From NCBI RefSeq assembly GCF_026672375.1, contig NZ_JAPPRA010000001.1, forward strand, positions 2,604,001 through 2,668,000: a stretch of 64,000 nucleotides of DNA. Reading direction: 5' to 3'. The position numbers were made by a program, and so were the translations under genes. Origin of the DNA: Caulobacter sp. SL161. Lineage in GTDB: Bacteria > Pseudomonadota > Alphaproteobacteria > Caulobacterales > Caulobacteraceae. Positions within the stretch are counted from its first letter, which is position 1, and each line of letters opens with the position of its first letter. This document shows positions 10,292 to 21,971 of this stretch, piece by piece. The notes under the pieces are model-generated. The model saw nothing but the letters and a program-made list of their open reading frames with translations, did not search any database and was not told the DNA's origin.

Positions 10292-10858
10292 CTAGACCTG
10301 CATGATCTCATGTTCCTTGGTTTTCAAGGCCTCGTCGATGCGCTTGATGGCGTCGTCGGTCATCTTCTGGACCTCCGTTTCCATCTTCTTGCGCTCGTCC
10401 TCGGCGATGGCCCCGTCCTTCTCGGCCTTCTTCAGATCGTCGTTGGCGTCACGACGAACGTTACGCACGGCGATCTTCTGCTGCTCGGCGTACTTGCCGG
10501 CGATCTTCTGCAGATCACGACGACGTTCCTCGGTCAGCGGCGGGATCGGGATACGCAGATTCTGGCCTTCGACGACCGGGTTGAGGCCCAGGCCCGACGC
10601 GCGGATCGCCTTCTCAACGGAAACGACGACACCACGGTCCCAAACGCTGACGTTGATCTGGCGGGGCTCAGGCACACTGACGGAAGCCACGGCGTTCAGC
10701 GGCGTCGTGGAGCCATAGGCCTCGACCATCACCTGATCGAGCAGGCTGGCCGAGGCGCGTCCGGTGCGCAGGCTGCCGAACTCTTCCTTCAGGGCGGAAA
10801 CGGCCTTGTCCATGCGGTCGCGATAGCGCGACAGGACGGGTTTTTCGGCGGCGGCCAT
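10292..10858 (-). CDS. frr: ribosome recycling factor
   Basis: RRF works with EF-G to split the ribosome after termination. The 188-residue protein starts [18 protein letters not shown] and has the central conserved stretch [23 protein letters not shown]. The C-terminal [21 protein letters not shown] segment belongs to the three-helix bundle. The start at 10858 has GAGGAG 6 bases upstream. It starts 26 bases after the pyrH stop in the widely conserved pyrH-frr-uppS-cdsA order. Confidence 0.97.
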   Translation of the reverse strand: MAAAEKPVLSRYRDRMDKAVSALKEEFGSLRTGRASASLLDQVMVEAYGSTTPLNAVASVSVPEPRQINVSVWDRGVVVSVEKAIRASGLGLNPVVEGQNLRIPIPPLTEERRRDLQKIAGKYAEQQKIAVRNVRRDANDDLKKAEKDGAIAEDERKKMETEVQKMTDDAIKRIDEALKTKEHEIMQV

Positions 10859-10884
10859 GTGGCTCTCCTCGCTAGACTTTATCT

Positions 10885-11625
10885 TCAGGCGGCGCGGTCT
10901 TCGGCGACCACGGTGTGGGTCCCCTCGCCTCGCAGGACGTTCAGCAGGTTGCCGCGTCCCTTGATCGAGAAGACCACGATCGGAATGTTGCTGTCGCGCA
11001 TGAGCGCGACGGCCGAGGCGTCCATGACGCGCAGGTCCTTGGCCAGCACGTCCATGTAGCTCAGGCGGTCGTAGCGCTGGGCCGTCGGATCCTTCTTGGG
11101 ATCGGCGGTGTAGACGCCATCGACGCTGGTGCCCTTGAACAGCGCATCGCACTGCATCTCAGCGGCCCGGAGCGCCGCCGCAGTGTCGGTCGTGAAGAAC
11201 GGGTTGCCCGTCCCCGCGGCGAAGATCACCACGCGCCCCTTCTCGAGATGGCGCTGGGCGCGGCGGCGGATATAGGGCTCGCAGACGGTGGCCATCGGGA
11301 TCGCCGACTGCACGCGCGTTTCCACGCCGATGCGCTCCAGCGCGTCCTGCATGGCCAGCGCGTTCATGACCGTGGCCAGCATGCCCATATAGTCGGCGCT
11401 CGACCGCTCCATGCCCTTGGCGGCCCCAGCCATACCGCGGAAAATGTTGCCACCGCCGATCACTAGGCAAAGCTCGACGCCCGACTTGACGATCTCTGCG
11501 ACGTCCTCGGCGACGGATTGAACCGTGTTGGTGTCGATGCCGTAGGGCGTATCGCCCATCAGGACCTCGCCGGACACTTTGAGCAGGATGCGGCGATATT
11601 TCTGGGGCGCGCTGGTATCGGACAT
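10885..11625 (-). CDS. pyrH: UMP kinase PyrH
   Basis: PyrH phosphorylates UMP to UDP with ATP, a required step of pyrimidine nucleotide synthesis. The 246-residue protein belongs to the amino-acid-kinase fold. It has the N-terminal KVSGEVLMG loop, the glycine-rich [10 protein letters not shown] and the [16 protein letters not shown] substrate segment, all expected of bacterial hexameric UMP kinases. It is the first gene of the block running down to lpxI. A promoter-like TTGGCA-N16-TGTAGA lies upstream (11669-11696), and the tsf terminator separates it from tsf-rpsB. Confidence 0.97.
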   Translation of the reverse strand: MSDTSAPQKYRRILLKVSGEVLMGDTPYGIDTNTVQSVAEDVAEIVKSGVELCLVIGGGNIFRGMAGAAKGMERSSADYMGMLATVMNALAMQDALERIGVETRVQSAIPMATVCEPYIRRRAQRHLEKGRVVIFAAGTGNPFFTTDTAAALRAAEMQCDALFKGTSVDGVYTADPKKDPTAQRYDRLSYMDVLAKDLRVMDASAVALMRDSNIPIVVFSIKGRGNLLNVLRGEGTHTVVAEDRAA

Positions 11626-11668
11626 GGGACCGCTATTCCTGAGTCGTCGGCACGCACATTACGTGCGT

Positions 11669-11696
11669 TCTACAGAAGTGGGATGGGTTTTGCCAA
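11669..11696 (-). promoter_or_regulatory. candidate sigma-70-type promoter for pyrH and the downstream block
   Basis: On the minus strand TTGGCA (11691-11696) is followed after 16 bases by TGTAGA (11669-11674). A small hairpin, ACGCAC-ATTAC-GTGCGT (11652-11668), lies between it and the pyrH start. It is the only space between the tsf terminator and pyrH. The match was found by eye and is modest. Confidence 0.4.
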
Positions 11697-11726
11697 CCAA
11701 GCTGCATGCGCCGGATGGCAGGCGTG

Positions 11727-11761
11727 AAAAGGGCGCGGCGCGCGTCGAACGCGCCGCGCCC
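11727..11761 (-). terminator. intrinsic terminator of rpsB-tsf
   Basis: A perfect 12-bp stem (11731-11742 with 11750-11761, 7-base loop) is followed on the minus strand by TTTT (11727-11730). It lies 42 bases after the tsf stop. Confidence 0.85.
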
Positions 11762-11802
11762 AATTTATCGATCCGACGCTATGCCGCGCCGGCGATCAGA
11801 CC

Positions 11803-12741
11803 TTAGGCCTGACCGGTCATCGAGGCGACTTCCGCCGCGAAGTCGTCTTGCTTCTTCTCGACGCCTTCACCCAGGGCCAGACGCGTGAAGCCCTTCACGG
11901 CGACCGGAGCGCCCAGAGTCTTGGCGGTTTCGGCGACCAGCTGCTCGACGGTCTGATCCGGGTTCATGACGAAAGCCTGCTTCAGCAGCACGACTTCTTC
12001 CAGGAACTTGCGGATACGGCCTTCGATCATCTTCTCGACGACGGCGGCGGGCTTGCCCGACTCCAGCGCCTGCTCGGTGAACACGGCCTTTTCACGTTCG
12101 ATGGCGGCCGGGTCCAGATCGTCCGGCGACAGCGACAGCGGCGAGGTCGCGGCGACGTGCATCGCGATCTTGCGGCCCAGCTCGCGAAGGGCGGCCTTGT
12201 CGCCGGTCGACTCGACGGCCACCAGCACGCCGATGCGGCCGAGGTCCGGCGCGGTGGCGTTGTGGATGTACGAGGCGACGACGCCGTTCTCGACCGTCCA
12301 CTTGGCGGCGCGACGGACCATCATGTTCTCGCCGATCGTCGCGATCAGGTTGGTCAGGTGGTCTTGAACGGTCTCGCCACCGGCCAGCTTGGCGGCGGTG
12401 ATCGCGTCGACCGAACCGTCGGTGCCCAGCGCAGCACCTGCGATCTGACGGGCGGCGCCTTGGAACAGGTCGTTCCGCGACACGAAGTCGGTTTCGGCGT
12501 TCACTTCGACGGCCGTGGCGGTTTCGCCAGCGCCTTGCTCGGCGGTGGCGATGGCCACCAGACCTTCGGCGGCGGCGCGGTCAGCCTTCTTGGCGGCCTT
12601 GGACAGGCCCTTGGCGCGCAGCCAGTCGATGGACGCTTCGATGTCGCCGTTGTTCTCAGCCAGCGCCTTCTTGCAGTCCATCATGCCGACGCCGGACTTT
12701 TCGCGCAGTTCCTTGACGAGGGCGGCGGTGATCTCAGCCAT
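11803..12741 (-). CDS. tsf: elongation factor Ts
   Basis: EF-Ts exchanges GDP for GTP on EF-Tu. The 312-residue protein has the N-terminal UBA-like domain, with the signature [16 protein letters not shown] at about residues 12-27. The core dimer-interface domains include [14 protein letters not shown] near residue 80. Its length is normal for proteobacteria. It follows rpsB with a 139-base spacer that holds two perfect hairpins, and is closed by a strong terminator. Confidence 0.97.
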
Positions 12742-12806
12742 CGAAAATCTCCAGATTCAAACGGTTGGCGACCGAGCTTGTTAGCTCGCCAAATCGATAA
12801 AGAGTT

Positions 12807-12870
12807 GGGACCGGACTACTTAGCCCGGTCCCATGTCAGGGTCGCGACGGTCCCCGCACGAAGCGGGGAC
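12807..12870 (-). promoter_or_regulatory. two hairpins in the rpsB-tsf spacer, possible attenuator or processing site
   Basis: Two perfect 8-bp stems lie between rpsB and tsf: GTCCCCGC/GCGGGGAC (12850-12870, 5-base loop) and GGGACCGG/CCGGTCCC (12807-12832). Neither is followed by a U-run on the minus strand. They therefore look like partial attenuation or RNA stability elements rather than a full terminator. Confidence 0.45.
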
Positions 12871-12880
12871 TCGTGGGAAA

Positions 12881-13687
12881 TCAGCCTTCGGCCGATTCCG
12901 GGGCCGCTTCGGCGGCCGGAGCTTCCGGCGCCAGTTCGCGGGCCAGGGCCGGCTCGACCGGAGCCACCGAGGCGCCGAGGTCCACGCCAGCAGCGGCTTG
13001 ACCGGCGGCCAGGCCGTCCAGGACGGCGTCGGCGATCAGGTCGCAGTACAGCTGCAGGGCGCGAGCGGCGTCGTCGTTGCCCGGGATCGGATAGGTGATG
13101 CCGTCCGGATCGCAGTTGGTGTCGAGGATGGCGACGACCGGGATGTTCAGCTTGCGAGCTTCCAGGATCGCGATCGCTTCCTTGTTGGTGTCGATCACGA
13201 ACATGATGTCGGGGATGCCGCCCATGTCCTTGATGCCGCCCAGCGACAGTTCCAGCTTGTCGCGTTCGCGGGTCAGCTGCAGCAGTTCCTTCTTGGAACG
13301 ACCTTGGGCTTCACCAGCCAGAACGCCTTCCAGCTCGCGCAGACGCGCGATCGAGCCCGAAACGGTGCGCCAGTTGGTCAGGGTGCCGCCGAGCCAGCGG
13401 TGGTTCACGTAGTACTGGGCGCAGCGCTTGGCGGCCGTGGCGACCGGGTCGCTGGCCTGACGCTTGGTGCCGACGAACAGCACGCGGCCGCCGGCGGCGG
13501 CGACTTCACGGACCTTCACCAGGGCCTGGTGCAGCAGCGGGATCGTCTGCGACAGGTCGATGATGTGGATGTTCGAGCGCGAACCGAAGATGTAGCGGTC
13601 CATCTTCGGGTTCCAGCGGTGCGTCTGGTGGCCGAAGTGAGCGCCGGCTTCCAGGAGCTGACGCATGGAGAATTCGGGAAGAGCCAT
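12881..13687 (-). CDS. rpsB: 30S ribosomal protein S2
   Basis: S2 joins the 30S subunit late and recruits S1. The 268-residue protein begins [20 protein letters not shown], a textbook S2 start. It has the HRWNPKM and [10 protein letters not shown] segments and the [19 protein letters not shown] signature. The last 30 or so residues form an Ala/Glu/Pro-rich acidic tail typical of alphaproteobacterial S2. It is the first gene of rpsB-tsf, with a structured leader upstream. Confidence 0.97.
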   Translation of the reverse strand: MALPEFSMRQLLEAGAHFGHQTHRWNPKMDRYIFGSRSNIHIIDLSQTIPLLHQALVKVREVAAAGGRVLFVGTKRQASDPVATAAKRCAQYYVNHRWLGGTLTNWRTVSGSIARLRELEGVLAGEAQGRSKKELLQLTRERDKLELSLGGIKDMGGIPDIMFVIDTNKEAIAILEARKLNIPVVAILDTNCDPDGITYPIPGNDDAARALQLYCDLIADAVLDGLAAGQAAAGVDLGASVAPVEPALARELAPEAPAAEAAPESAEG

Positions 13688-13999
13688 CGGGCCTTAATCC
13701 TTTTTCCGGTTGAACCTCCGTGGACACCCCCGTTCCAGACCATTCTGGAGCGGGACCGGAACGGCGACGCCGGGATGTCTCCCCGGTGCGGCCGAACGTC
13801 CACGTGTGGAATGGCCGCGCAGATAGTCGCTGTTGCGCGAAAAGGCAAGCCCGGTCTTCGGCGATCGGGCGTGGCGATATGCCCCCGCGAGACGATCAGC
13901 CGCACCGTGCGGCCGCCTTCGTCCACAGAAACTGCGGGCGGTGTCGCAAATCTTCCACGGGAGCGTGGCTCCATACTGACGCTTGTGGCGGAGATGACA
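13688..13999 (-). other. rpsB leader and divergent intergenic region
   Basis: These 312 bases separate rpsB (minus) from the HAD-like gene (plus). Near rpsB the minus-strand RNA could form several stems: CCAGA/TCTGG around 13735-13751 and CCGTTCC/GGAACGG around 13729-13765. GGAGG lies on the minus strand about 25 bases before the rpsB ATG (near 13711). This would fit an S2 autoregulatory leader, but that is inference. I see no other gene here. Confidence 0.4.
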
Positions 14000-14650
14000 A
14001 TGCTCGCGGTGTTCTACATGGACGGCACGTTGCTGGATGGCGACTCGACCGCGACGTGGCTGTGGGAACGCGTCAAGCAATCGCCGGCCCGTCTGCTGGC
14101 CGCGCTGGCCGTTCTCCCCCTCGCCCTGCCCATGGTCGCCCTGCCCTTCACGCGCCGGGCCGGCGCATCGGTCCTTCTTTGGATCGCGACGGCCGGTCTT
14201 AGCGAGCGCCAACTTGCCGCGTCATGCGAGCATTTCGCTCAGGCGTTCAGGGGCGGACGCAACAGCTTGACCTGGAAGACGCAAGCCTTGAGCGTTCTGG
14301 AGGATCACGCCCGGGCAGGCGACCGTATCGTGGTGGTCACCGCGGCGCCGGCCTGCCTGGCCAAGGCCCTGCTCGACACCCTCGATCGTCCGGTCGAACT
14401 GCTCGGGACATCGCTCAAGCCCCTCTTGGGCGGTTGGGTCGCAGACATCCACTGCCGTCACCAGCGCAAATGCCAGGCCTTGGCGCAAGCGGGCCATGGG
14501 GCGCACTGGACTTACGCTTATACCGACAGCCTGGATGATCTGCCGCTGTTGCGCGCCGCCGAGCGGCCGGTGATCGTCAAGGGCGGCAAGGCGGCCGAGC
14601 GAAAGCTGCTTCGCGCCGGCCTGCAGAACGCCCGGGCGGCGGCTTGGTAA
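14000..14650 (+). CDS. HAD-superfamily (subclass IB-like) protein with substituted nucleophile
   Basis: The 216-residue protein has the HAD layout. Motif I reads AVFYMDGTLLDGDS (residues 3-16), a helical cap with hydrophobic stretches follows, motif II is VVVTAAP, a conserved Lys lies in the RKCQAL segment, and motif IV is YTDSLDDLPLL. In HAD phosphatases motif I is hhFDxDGTL, where the first Asp is the nucleophile; here that position is Tyr6 (codon TAC instead of GAC). The second Asp (residue 8) is kept. The protein may thus be catalytically impaired or non-enzymatic. ATG 14000 has GGAG 6 bases upstream; in-frame ATG 13994 is possible. Substrate unknown; it resembles the family of the cicA product at 51909. 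Confidence 0.8.
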   Translation: MLAVFYMDGTLLDGDSTATWLWERVKQSPARLLAALAVLPLALPMVALPFTRRAGASVLLWIATAGLSERQLAASCEHFAQAFRGGRNSLTWKTQALSVLEDHARAGDRIVVVTAAPACLAKALLDTLDRPVELLGTSLKPLLGGWVADIHCRHQRKCQALAQAGHGAHWTYAYTDSLDDLPLLRAAERPVIVKGGKAAERKLLRAGLQNARAAAW

Positions 14651-14716
14651 GGCCAAGACGCGCGCCAAGACAGAACGCCCGCGCACAAGAGGCCCCGGGC
14701 TTGAGGCGACGGGCGC

Positions 14717-14744
14717 CCTGAGGCCTGAGGCCTGAGGCCTGAAG
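14717..14744. repeat. 7-base tandem repeat
   Basis: Three perfect copies of CCTGAGG (14717-14737) are followed by a variant CCTGAAG (14738-14744). They lie in the gene-free 192 bases between the HAD-like gene and the convergent GFA-family gene. Confidence 0.8.
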
Positions 14745-14842
14745 ACCTGTGAAGGTGCTTTGGCCTTCGCGCAAGCGCTTGCTGTCGCGGTCCCGATGGC
14801 GGCGGAGAGGCGCGGCGGGCCGGGGAGCGTGAAGGGCCGCTG

Positions 14843-15226
14843 TTAGAACGCCTTTCCGTCTACAGGCTGAGGCTTCAGCGCAAACACATCGACGCCGTCC
14901 AGGCACCGGAGATTGACCGCGATCACTTCCTGGCCGTTCGGCGCGGTCCCCCGTCCGAACGATTGAATACCGCAGGTGCGACAGAAGAGATGCGCCACCC
15001 GATGCGCATTGAATCGGAACTCTGTCAGAGCGTTCTCGCCTCGCTCCAACACGAAGGACGCGGAATCCGCAAAGGCCAGCACCGAACCGAGCTTGCCGCA
15101 GCGCGAACAGTTGCACTGCATAGAGTCGTCGAGCTCAAGATCGACCGTGAATCGAACCTGACCGCATTGGCAGCCGCCCTGATGTTGCGCCAACGTCTTT
15201 CTCCAGGCTCGAGCCAGCTCTTCCAC
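14843..15226 (-). CDS. GFA/CENP-V-family zinc protein
   Basis: The 127-residue protein carries the zinc-binding Cys pattern of the GFA (glutathione-dependent formaldehyde-activating) fold. CQC near residue 20, CNCSRC near residue 40 and CRTCG near residue 83 are visible. Family members bind zinc on a beta-rich scaffold; most have no proven enzyme activity, so the substrate here is unknown. It lies 44 bases downstream of dnaE on the same strand and could be read through from it. The hairpin AGGAA-TATT-TTCCT in the gap is short. Confidence 0.85.
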   Translation of the reverse strand: MEELARAWRKTLAQHQGGCQCGQVRFTVDLELDDSMQCNCSRCGKLGSVLAFADSASFVLERGENALTEFRFNAHRVAHLFCRTCGIQSFGRGTAPNGQEVIAVNLRCLDGVDVFALKPQPVDGKAF

Positions 15227-15270
15227 AGCGTGCGATCTACTCCTAAGACCACAAATATAGGAATATTTTC

Positions 15271-18702
<3,432 letters not shown>

Positions 18703-18737
18703 GAGCGACCTCCGCTAGATCATCGCCAAGCGACGAC

Positions 18738-18827
18738 TCAGGCCACGAGATTGGCCACCGTGCACATCATCCAGACGAAGCCGACCACAGAAACAAGGGC
18801 GAAAGACTCACGCGCGACACGGATCAT
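18738..18827 (-). CDS. sidA: 29-residue SOS-induced membrane division inhibitor SidA
   Basis: This tiny gene encodes [18 protein letters not shown] followed by a second hydrophobic half ending NLVA: 29 residues with one membrane segment (about 9-27) and a positive N terminus. ATG 18827 has a perfect GGAGG about 6 bases upstream. A promoter TTGTGA-N17-TATGGA lies 29-57 bases before the start codon, with an alphaproteobacterial LexA box over its -35. In C. crescentus, SidA is a 29-residue inner-membrane protein induced by DNA damage that blocks division through FtsW/FtsN. Size, topology, SOS control and dnaE linkage all fit, so I assign it as SidA; exact sequence identity was not checked. Confidence 0.85.
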   Translation of the reverse strand: MIRVARESFALVSVVGFVWMMCTVANLVA

Positions 18828-18855
18828 CGGAACCTCCACAAATTTCTTGTTTTGT

Positions 18856-18884
18856 TCCATATTCCGGTTTTGTTCTGTTCACAA
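18856..18884 (-). promoter_or_regulatory. sidA promoter
   Basis: On the minus strand TTGTGA (18879-18884) and TATGGA (18856-18861) are spaced by exactly 17 bases. The -35 lies inside the LexA box. Transcription from here would read sidA and could continue into dnaE. Confidence 0.7.
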
Positions 18885-18891
18885 GATGTTC
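18877..18891. promoter_or_regulatory. LexA (SOS) box
   Basis: GTTCACAAGATGTTC is a perfect GTTC-N7-GTTC direct repeat, the alphaproteobacterial LexA operator. It overlaps the sidA -35 element. Two more GTTC half-sites lie nearby at 18854-18857 and 18872-18875, without the N7 spacing. Confidence 0.88.
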
Positions 18892-18992
18892 CACTACAAT
18901 CTTGTGCATTTTCTTTGCGCGGAGCCCTGGTCTGTCCCGCGCAAGCCTCGAAACGGGTGGCCAAGCCGCCGGGAGTCGGCCAGATCAACGCC

Positions 18993-19952
18993 ATGCGCCT
19001 GATCATCGACACCGACACGGCGGGAGACGACGTTCTCTCCCTGATGCTCGCCCTCACCCGCCCGGGTGTTGACGTGGAGGCCATCACCATCGCGCACGGC
19101 AATGTGGGCTTCGAGCAGCATGCTGAGAACGCCCTGGTGACCCTGGATCGCTGCGGGCGGGCCGGCCGGGTTCCGGTCTATCTGGGCGCCCAGTTTCCCC
19201 TGATGCGCGCGCCGCTGGACGCCGCCTATGTGTTCGGCCGCGACGGCATGAGCGACAGCGGCTTTGCGAGGACCTCGCAGCGCCCCGCCGAGGGCCACGC
19301 GGTCGATGAGCTGGTGCGCCGGATCATGGATGCGCCCGGCGAGATCACCCTGATCGCCCAGGCGCCGCTGACCAACATCGCCCTCGCCTACCAAAGAGAA
19401 CCTCGCATCGCCAAGGCGCTGAAGCATCTGTGGGTGATGGGCGGCACGGACAACGGCGTGGGGAATGTGACCCCGGCGGCCGAGTATAATTTCTACGCTG
19501 ACCCGGAAGCCGCCAAGATCGTCATCAATGCGGGCTTCAACCTCTCCATCGCCACCTGGACCCTGACATTGAAAGACGGTCTATGGACGACAGAGCAACT
19601 GGACGCGCTTGACGCGTTGGGCACCGAGAAAGCCCGGTTCTTCACCGATGTGAACCGCGCATCGCTCGCGTTCGCGCGCGAGACCGAGGGCCTGGACGGC
19701 AGTCTGCATCCCGATGCGCTGACCTGCGCGATCGCACTGGACGAGGGCCTGATCCTGGAGGCGGAAACCTGTGTCGTCGACGTTGAAACGGTGGGCGAGC
19801 TAACGCGCGGCTATCTGAGCGTCTCGCACTCGATCCTGCCGGACATCGAGATTGCTGACCCGGCGCTCAAGCGTCGCCCGCCGAACGCCCGCGTGATCAA
19901 GACGATCAATCGCGAGGGGTTCTTCACGGCGATGCGGACCGCCCTGCTCTAA
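18993..19952 (+). CDS. inosine-uridine-type nucleoside hydrolase
   Basis: Members of this family cleave the N-glycosidic bond of ribonucleosides in salvage, using a calcium-bound Asp cluster. The 319-residue protein begins MRLIIDTDTAGDDVLSL, the DTDxxxDD calcium motif. It also has TLIAQAPLTNIALA and WVMGG and a C-terminal region with conserved His/Asp. I chose ATG 18993 because the motif must be at the N terminus; the frame is open upstream to 18852 but that part overlaps the SOS promoter region. The gene is divergent from sidA-dnaE and could in principle share the LexA-bound region. Confidence 0.9.
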   Translation: MRLIIDTDTAGDDVLSLMLALTRPGVDVEAITIAHGNVGFEQHAENALVTLDRCGRAGRVPVYLGAQFPLMRAPLDAAYVFGRDGMSDSGFARTSQRPAEGHAVDELVRRIMDAPGEITLIAQAPLTNIALAYQREPRIAKALKHLWVMGGTDNGVGNVTPAAEYNFYADPEAAKIVINAGFNLSIATWTLTLKDGLWTTEQLDALDALGTEKARFFTDVNRASLAFARETEGLDGSLHPDALTCAIALDEGLILEAETCVVDVETVGELTRGYLSVSHSILPDIEIADPALKRRPPNARVIKTINREGFFTAMRTALL

Positions 19953-19962
19953 GTATATGAAT

Positions 19963-20014
19963 TAGAGCCTGTCTATCTGGTTTAGATGGTTCCATCTAAA
20001 CCAGACAGGCTCTA
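19963..20014. terminator. long inverted repeat, probable bidirectional terminator
   Basis: An inverted repeat pairs 19963-19973 with 20004-20014 and 19978-19989 with 19992-20003, 23 base pairs in all. It has a 4-base bulge (TATC) and a 2-base loop. It is AT-rich at its tip, unlike surrounding DNA. It separates the convergent nucleoside hydrolase and lolD, and its right end is the lolD stop codon itself (20012-20014). It could also be a member of a dispersed intergenic palindrome family. Confidence 0.65.
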
Positions 20015-20698
20015 GCCGCGCTGGACTTCCAGATACCCGTCCTTCAGGGCCACTACGCGGTCCATGTAGCGCGCAAGCTCCATGTTGTGCGTCGCGATCA
20101 CTGCGGCGACGCCCTGCTCACGGCAGACCTGGTAGAGCGCCTGGAAAACGGCGGTGGACGTCGCGGGATCCAGGTTCCCGGTCGGCTCGTCGGCCAGCAG
20201 CAGTTTCGGACGATTGGCTAGAGCTCTGGCGATGGCGACCCGCTGCTGCTCCCCGCCTGACATCTGCGCCGGCTGGTGGTTGAGGCGATGACCAAGACCC
20301 AGGCTCTCCAGCAGCTCACGTGCCCGCGCCTCCGCCTCACGGCGGCCCTTGCCGGCGATGGTGAGCGGCATGGCCACGTTCTCCAGTGCGGAGAACTCCG
20401 GCAGTAGGTGATGGAACTGATAAACGAAGCCGACGGTGCCCAGGCGAATACGCGTGCGCGCCCGCTCGGAGAGCTTGGAGCAGTCACGCCCCTCAAGGGC
20501 CACGAGACCCGCGTCGGGTCGCTCCAGCAGGCCCGCCGAATGCAGCAGCGACGACTTGCCCGAGCCCGACGGGCCGATCAGGCCGACGACCTCACCCGGA
20601 TAGACGTCCAGATCCACGCCCCGCAGCACGGGCAAATCTCCGGCTTCGGTCTTGTAGACACGTTCCAGGCCGCGCAGCGCGAGAACAGGATCACTCAT
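20012..20698 (-). CDS. lolD: lipoprotein-releasing ABC transporter ATPase LolD
   Basis: LolD powers release of lipoproteins from the inner membrane to the carrier LolA. The 228-residue ATPase has Walker [10 protein letters not shown] at about residues 42-50, the Q-loop region, the signature [16 protein letters not shown] and Walker [13 protein letters not shown]. Its length fits the LolD/MacB ATPase class. Its start overlaps the end of the permease gene by 8 bases, so the two are translated together. The next gene upstream in the operon is proS. Confidence 0.94.
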   Translation of the reverse strand: MSDPVLALRGLERVYKTEAGDLPVLRGVDLDVYPGEVVGLIGPSGSGKSSLLHSAGLLERPDAGLVALEGRDCSKLSERARTRIRLGTVGFVYQFHHLLPEFSALENVAMPLTIAGKGRREAEARARELLESLGLGHRLNHQPAQMSGGEQQRVAIARALANRPKLLLADEPTGNLDPATSTAVFQALYQVCREQGVAAVIATHNMELARYMDRVVALKDGYLEVQRG

Positions 20699-21971
20699 AG
20701 CGGAGCGCCTCCACCGGATCGAGGCGCGAGGCGCGCAGGGCGGGCGGAAGCGTGGCCAGGATGCTCATCGCCGCCGAGGCCAGGACGATGCCGCCGACCT
20801 CGCGCCAGTCGATCTTCGCCGGGATATGGGACAGCATGTAGACGTCGGCGTTGAACACAGACGTTCCGGTCGCCCATTCCACGAAGTTCTGGATCGGCGT
20901 GATGTAGGCGCAGAAGACAACGCCCAGCGCTAGGCCGCACAGGGTGCCGGCCACACCGATCGAGGCGCCGGCCATCAGGAAGATCCGCAGCACCGCGCCT
21001 TGGCTGGCGCCCATGGTGCGCAGAATAGCGATGTCCTTGCCCTTGTTCTTCACCAGCATGACCAGGCTGGAGATGATGTTCAGAGTCGCGATCGCCACGA
21101 TGCAGAACAGGATCAACCGCATCACCTTGCGCTCGACCTGCAGCGCGGTGAAGTAGCTGTGGTTCTTGTCCATCCAGTCGTTGACCAGCGCGCCAGGGCC
21201 GCTGGCGATCTCCACCGCCTGCTTGAGTTCCTTGGCCTTGTCCGGATCGTCGACCTTGATCTCGACATAGTCGACCGTGGTGTCGCGACCGAAGAACAGC
21301 TGGGCCTGTTCGAGGGGCATGTAGATGAAGGCCTCGTCGAACTGGCTCATGCCGACGCTGAACACGCCGCCGACGATGTAGTTCTTCTCGCGCGTCGAAC
21401 TGCCGAAAGCCGTGGCCGGCCCGGACGGGGAGATGATGGTGATCGGGTCGCCGGGGAGCACCCCCAGGGTCTGGGCCATACGCTCGCCGATCAGGACGAT
21501 GTCGCCGCCGTACTCGCCCTGGCCGAAGCCCTCCATCGAACCGTTCTTTATGTTCCCCGAAATCAGCGACATGTGTCGCAGGTCGCTGGTCGTGACGCCC
21601 CGGACGATGGCGCCGGTCACCTGCGTGGGGCCAATGACCATGGCCTGCGCCTCGACCATCGGCGCGGCCTGGATGACCCCCGGCGCGGCCTTGATGCGGC
21701 GGATGATGGTCTCGCGATCGGGCCCGTTGATCAGCGGCGACTGTGCGTAGAGGTGGCCGTTGAAACCCAGGATGCGCCCCAGAAGCTCGGCGCGGAAGCC
21801 ATTCATGACGCTCATCACGGTGATGAGGGCGAAGACCGCCAGCATCACCGCGCTGAACGAGATGATCGAGATCAGAGCCACGCCGCCGTTCTTGCGCTTG
21901 GCGAACAGATACCGGCGAGCGACCGAGCGCTCCCAGCGACTGAAGGGACCGGCGGCGCGGGCGTCTGGCAT
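20691..21971 (-). CDS. lolC: lipoprotein-releasing ABC transporter permease (LolC/LolE family)
   Basis: The 426-residue permease has an N-terminal membrane segment (about 28-50), a large periplasmic MacB-like domain (about 55-270) and three C-terminal membrane segments of the FtsX type. With LolD it extracts outer-membrane lipoproteins from the inner membrane. Only one permease gene is present, so the complex is probably a homodimer (the LolDF type) or has a partner elsewhere. It follows proS with a TGATG stop/start overlap. I cannot separate LolC from LolE by sequence reading alone. Confidence 0.9.
   Translation of the reverse strand: MPDARAAGPFSRWERSVARRYLFAKRKNGGVALISIISFSAVMLAVFALITVMSVMNGFRAELLGRILGFNGHLYAQSPLINGPDRETIIRRIKAAPGVIQAAPMVEAQAMVIGPTQVTGAIVRGVTTSDLRHMSLISGNIKNGSMEGFGQGEYGGDIVLIGERMAQTLGVLPGDPITIISPSGPATAFGSSTREKNYIVGGVFSVGMSQFDEAFIYMPLEQAQLFFGRDTTVDYVEIKVDDPDKAKELKQAVEIASGPGALVNDWMDKNHSYFTALQVERKVMRLILFCIVAIATLNIISSLVMLVKNKGKDIAILRTMGASQGAVLRIFLMAGASIGVAGTLCGLALGVVFCAYITPIQNFVEWATGTSVFNADVYMLSHIPAKIDWREVGGIVLASAAMSILATLPPALRASRLDPVEALRYE

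Noticed and set aside
12833..14000. Long upstream extension of the HAD-like gene
   Set aside because: It runs antisense through rpsB; the real protein starts near 14000, with GGAG upstream.
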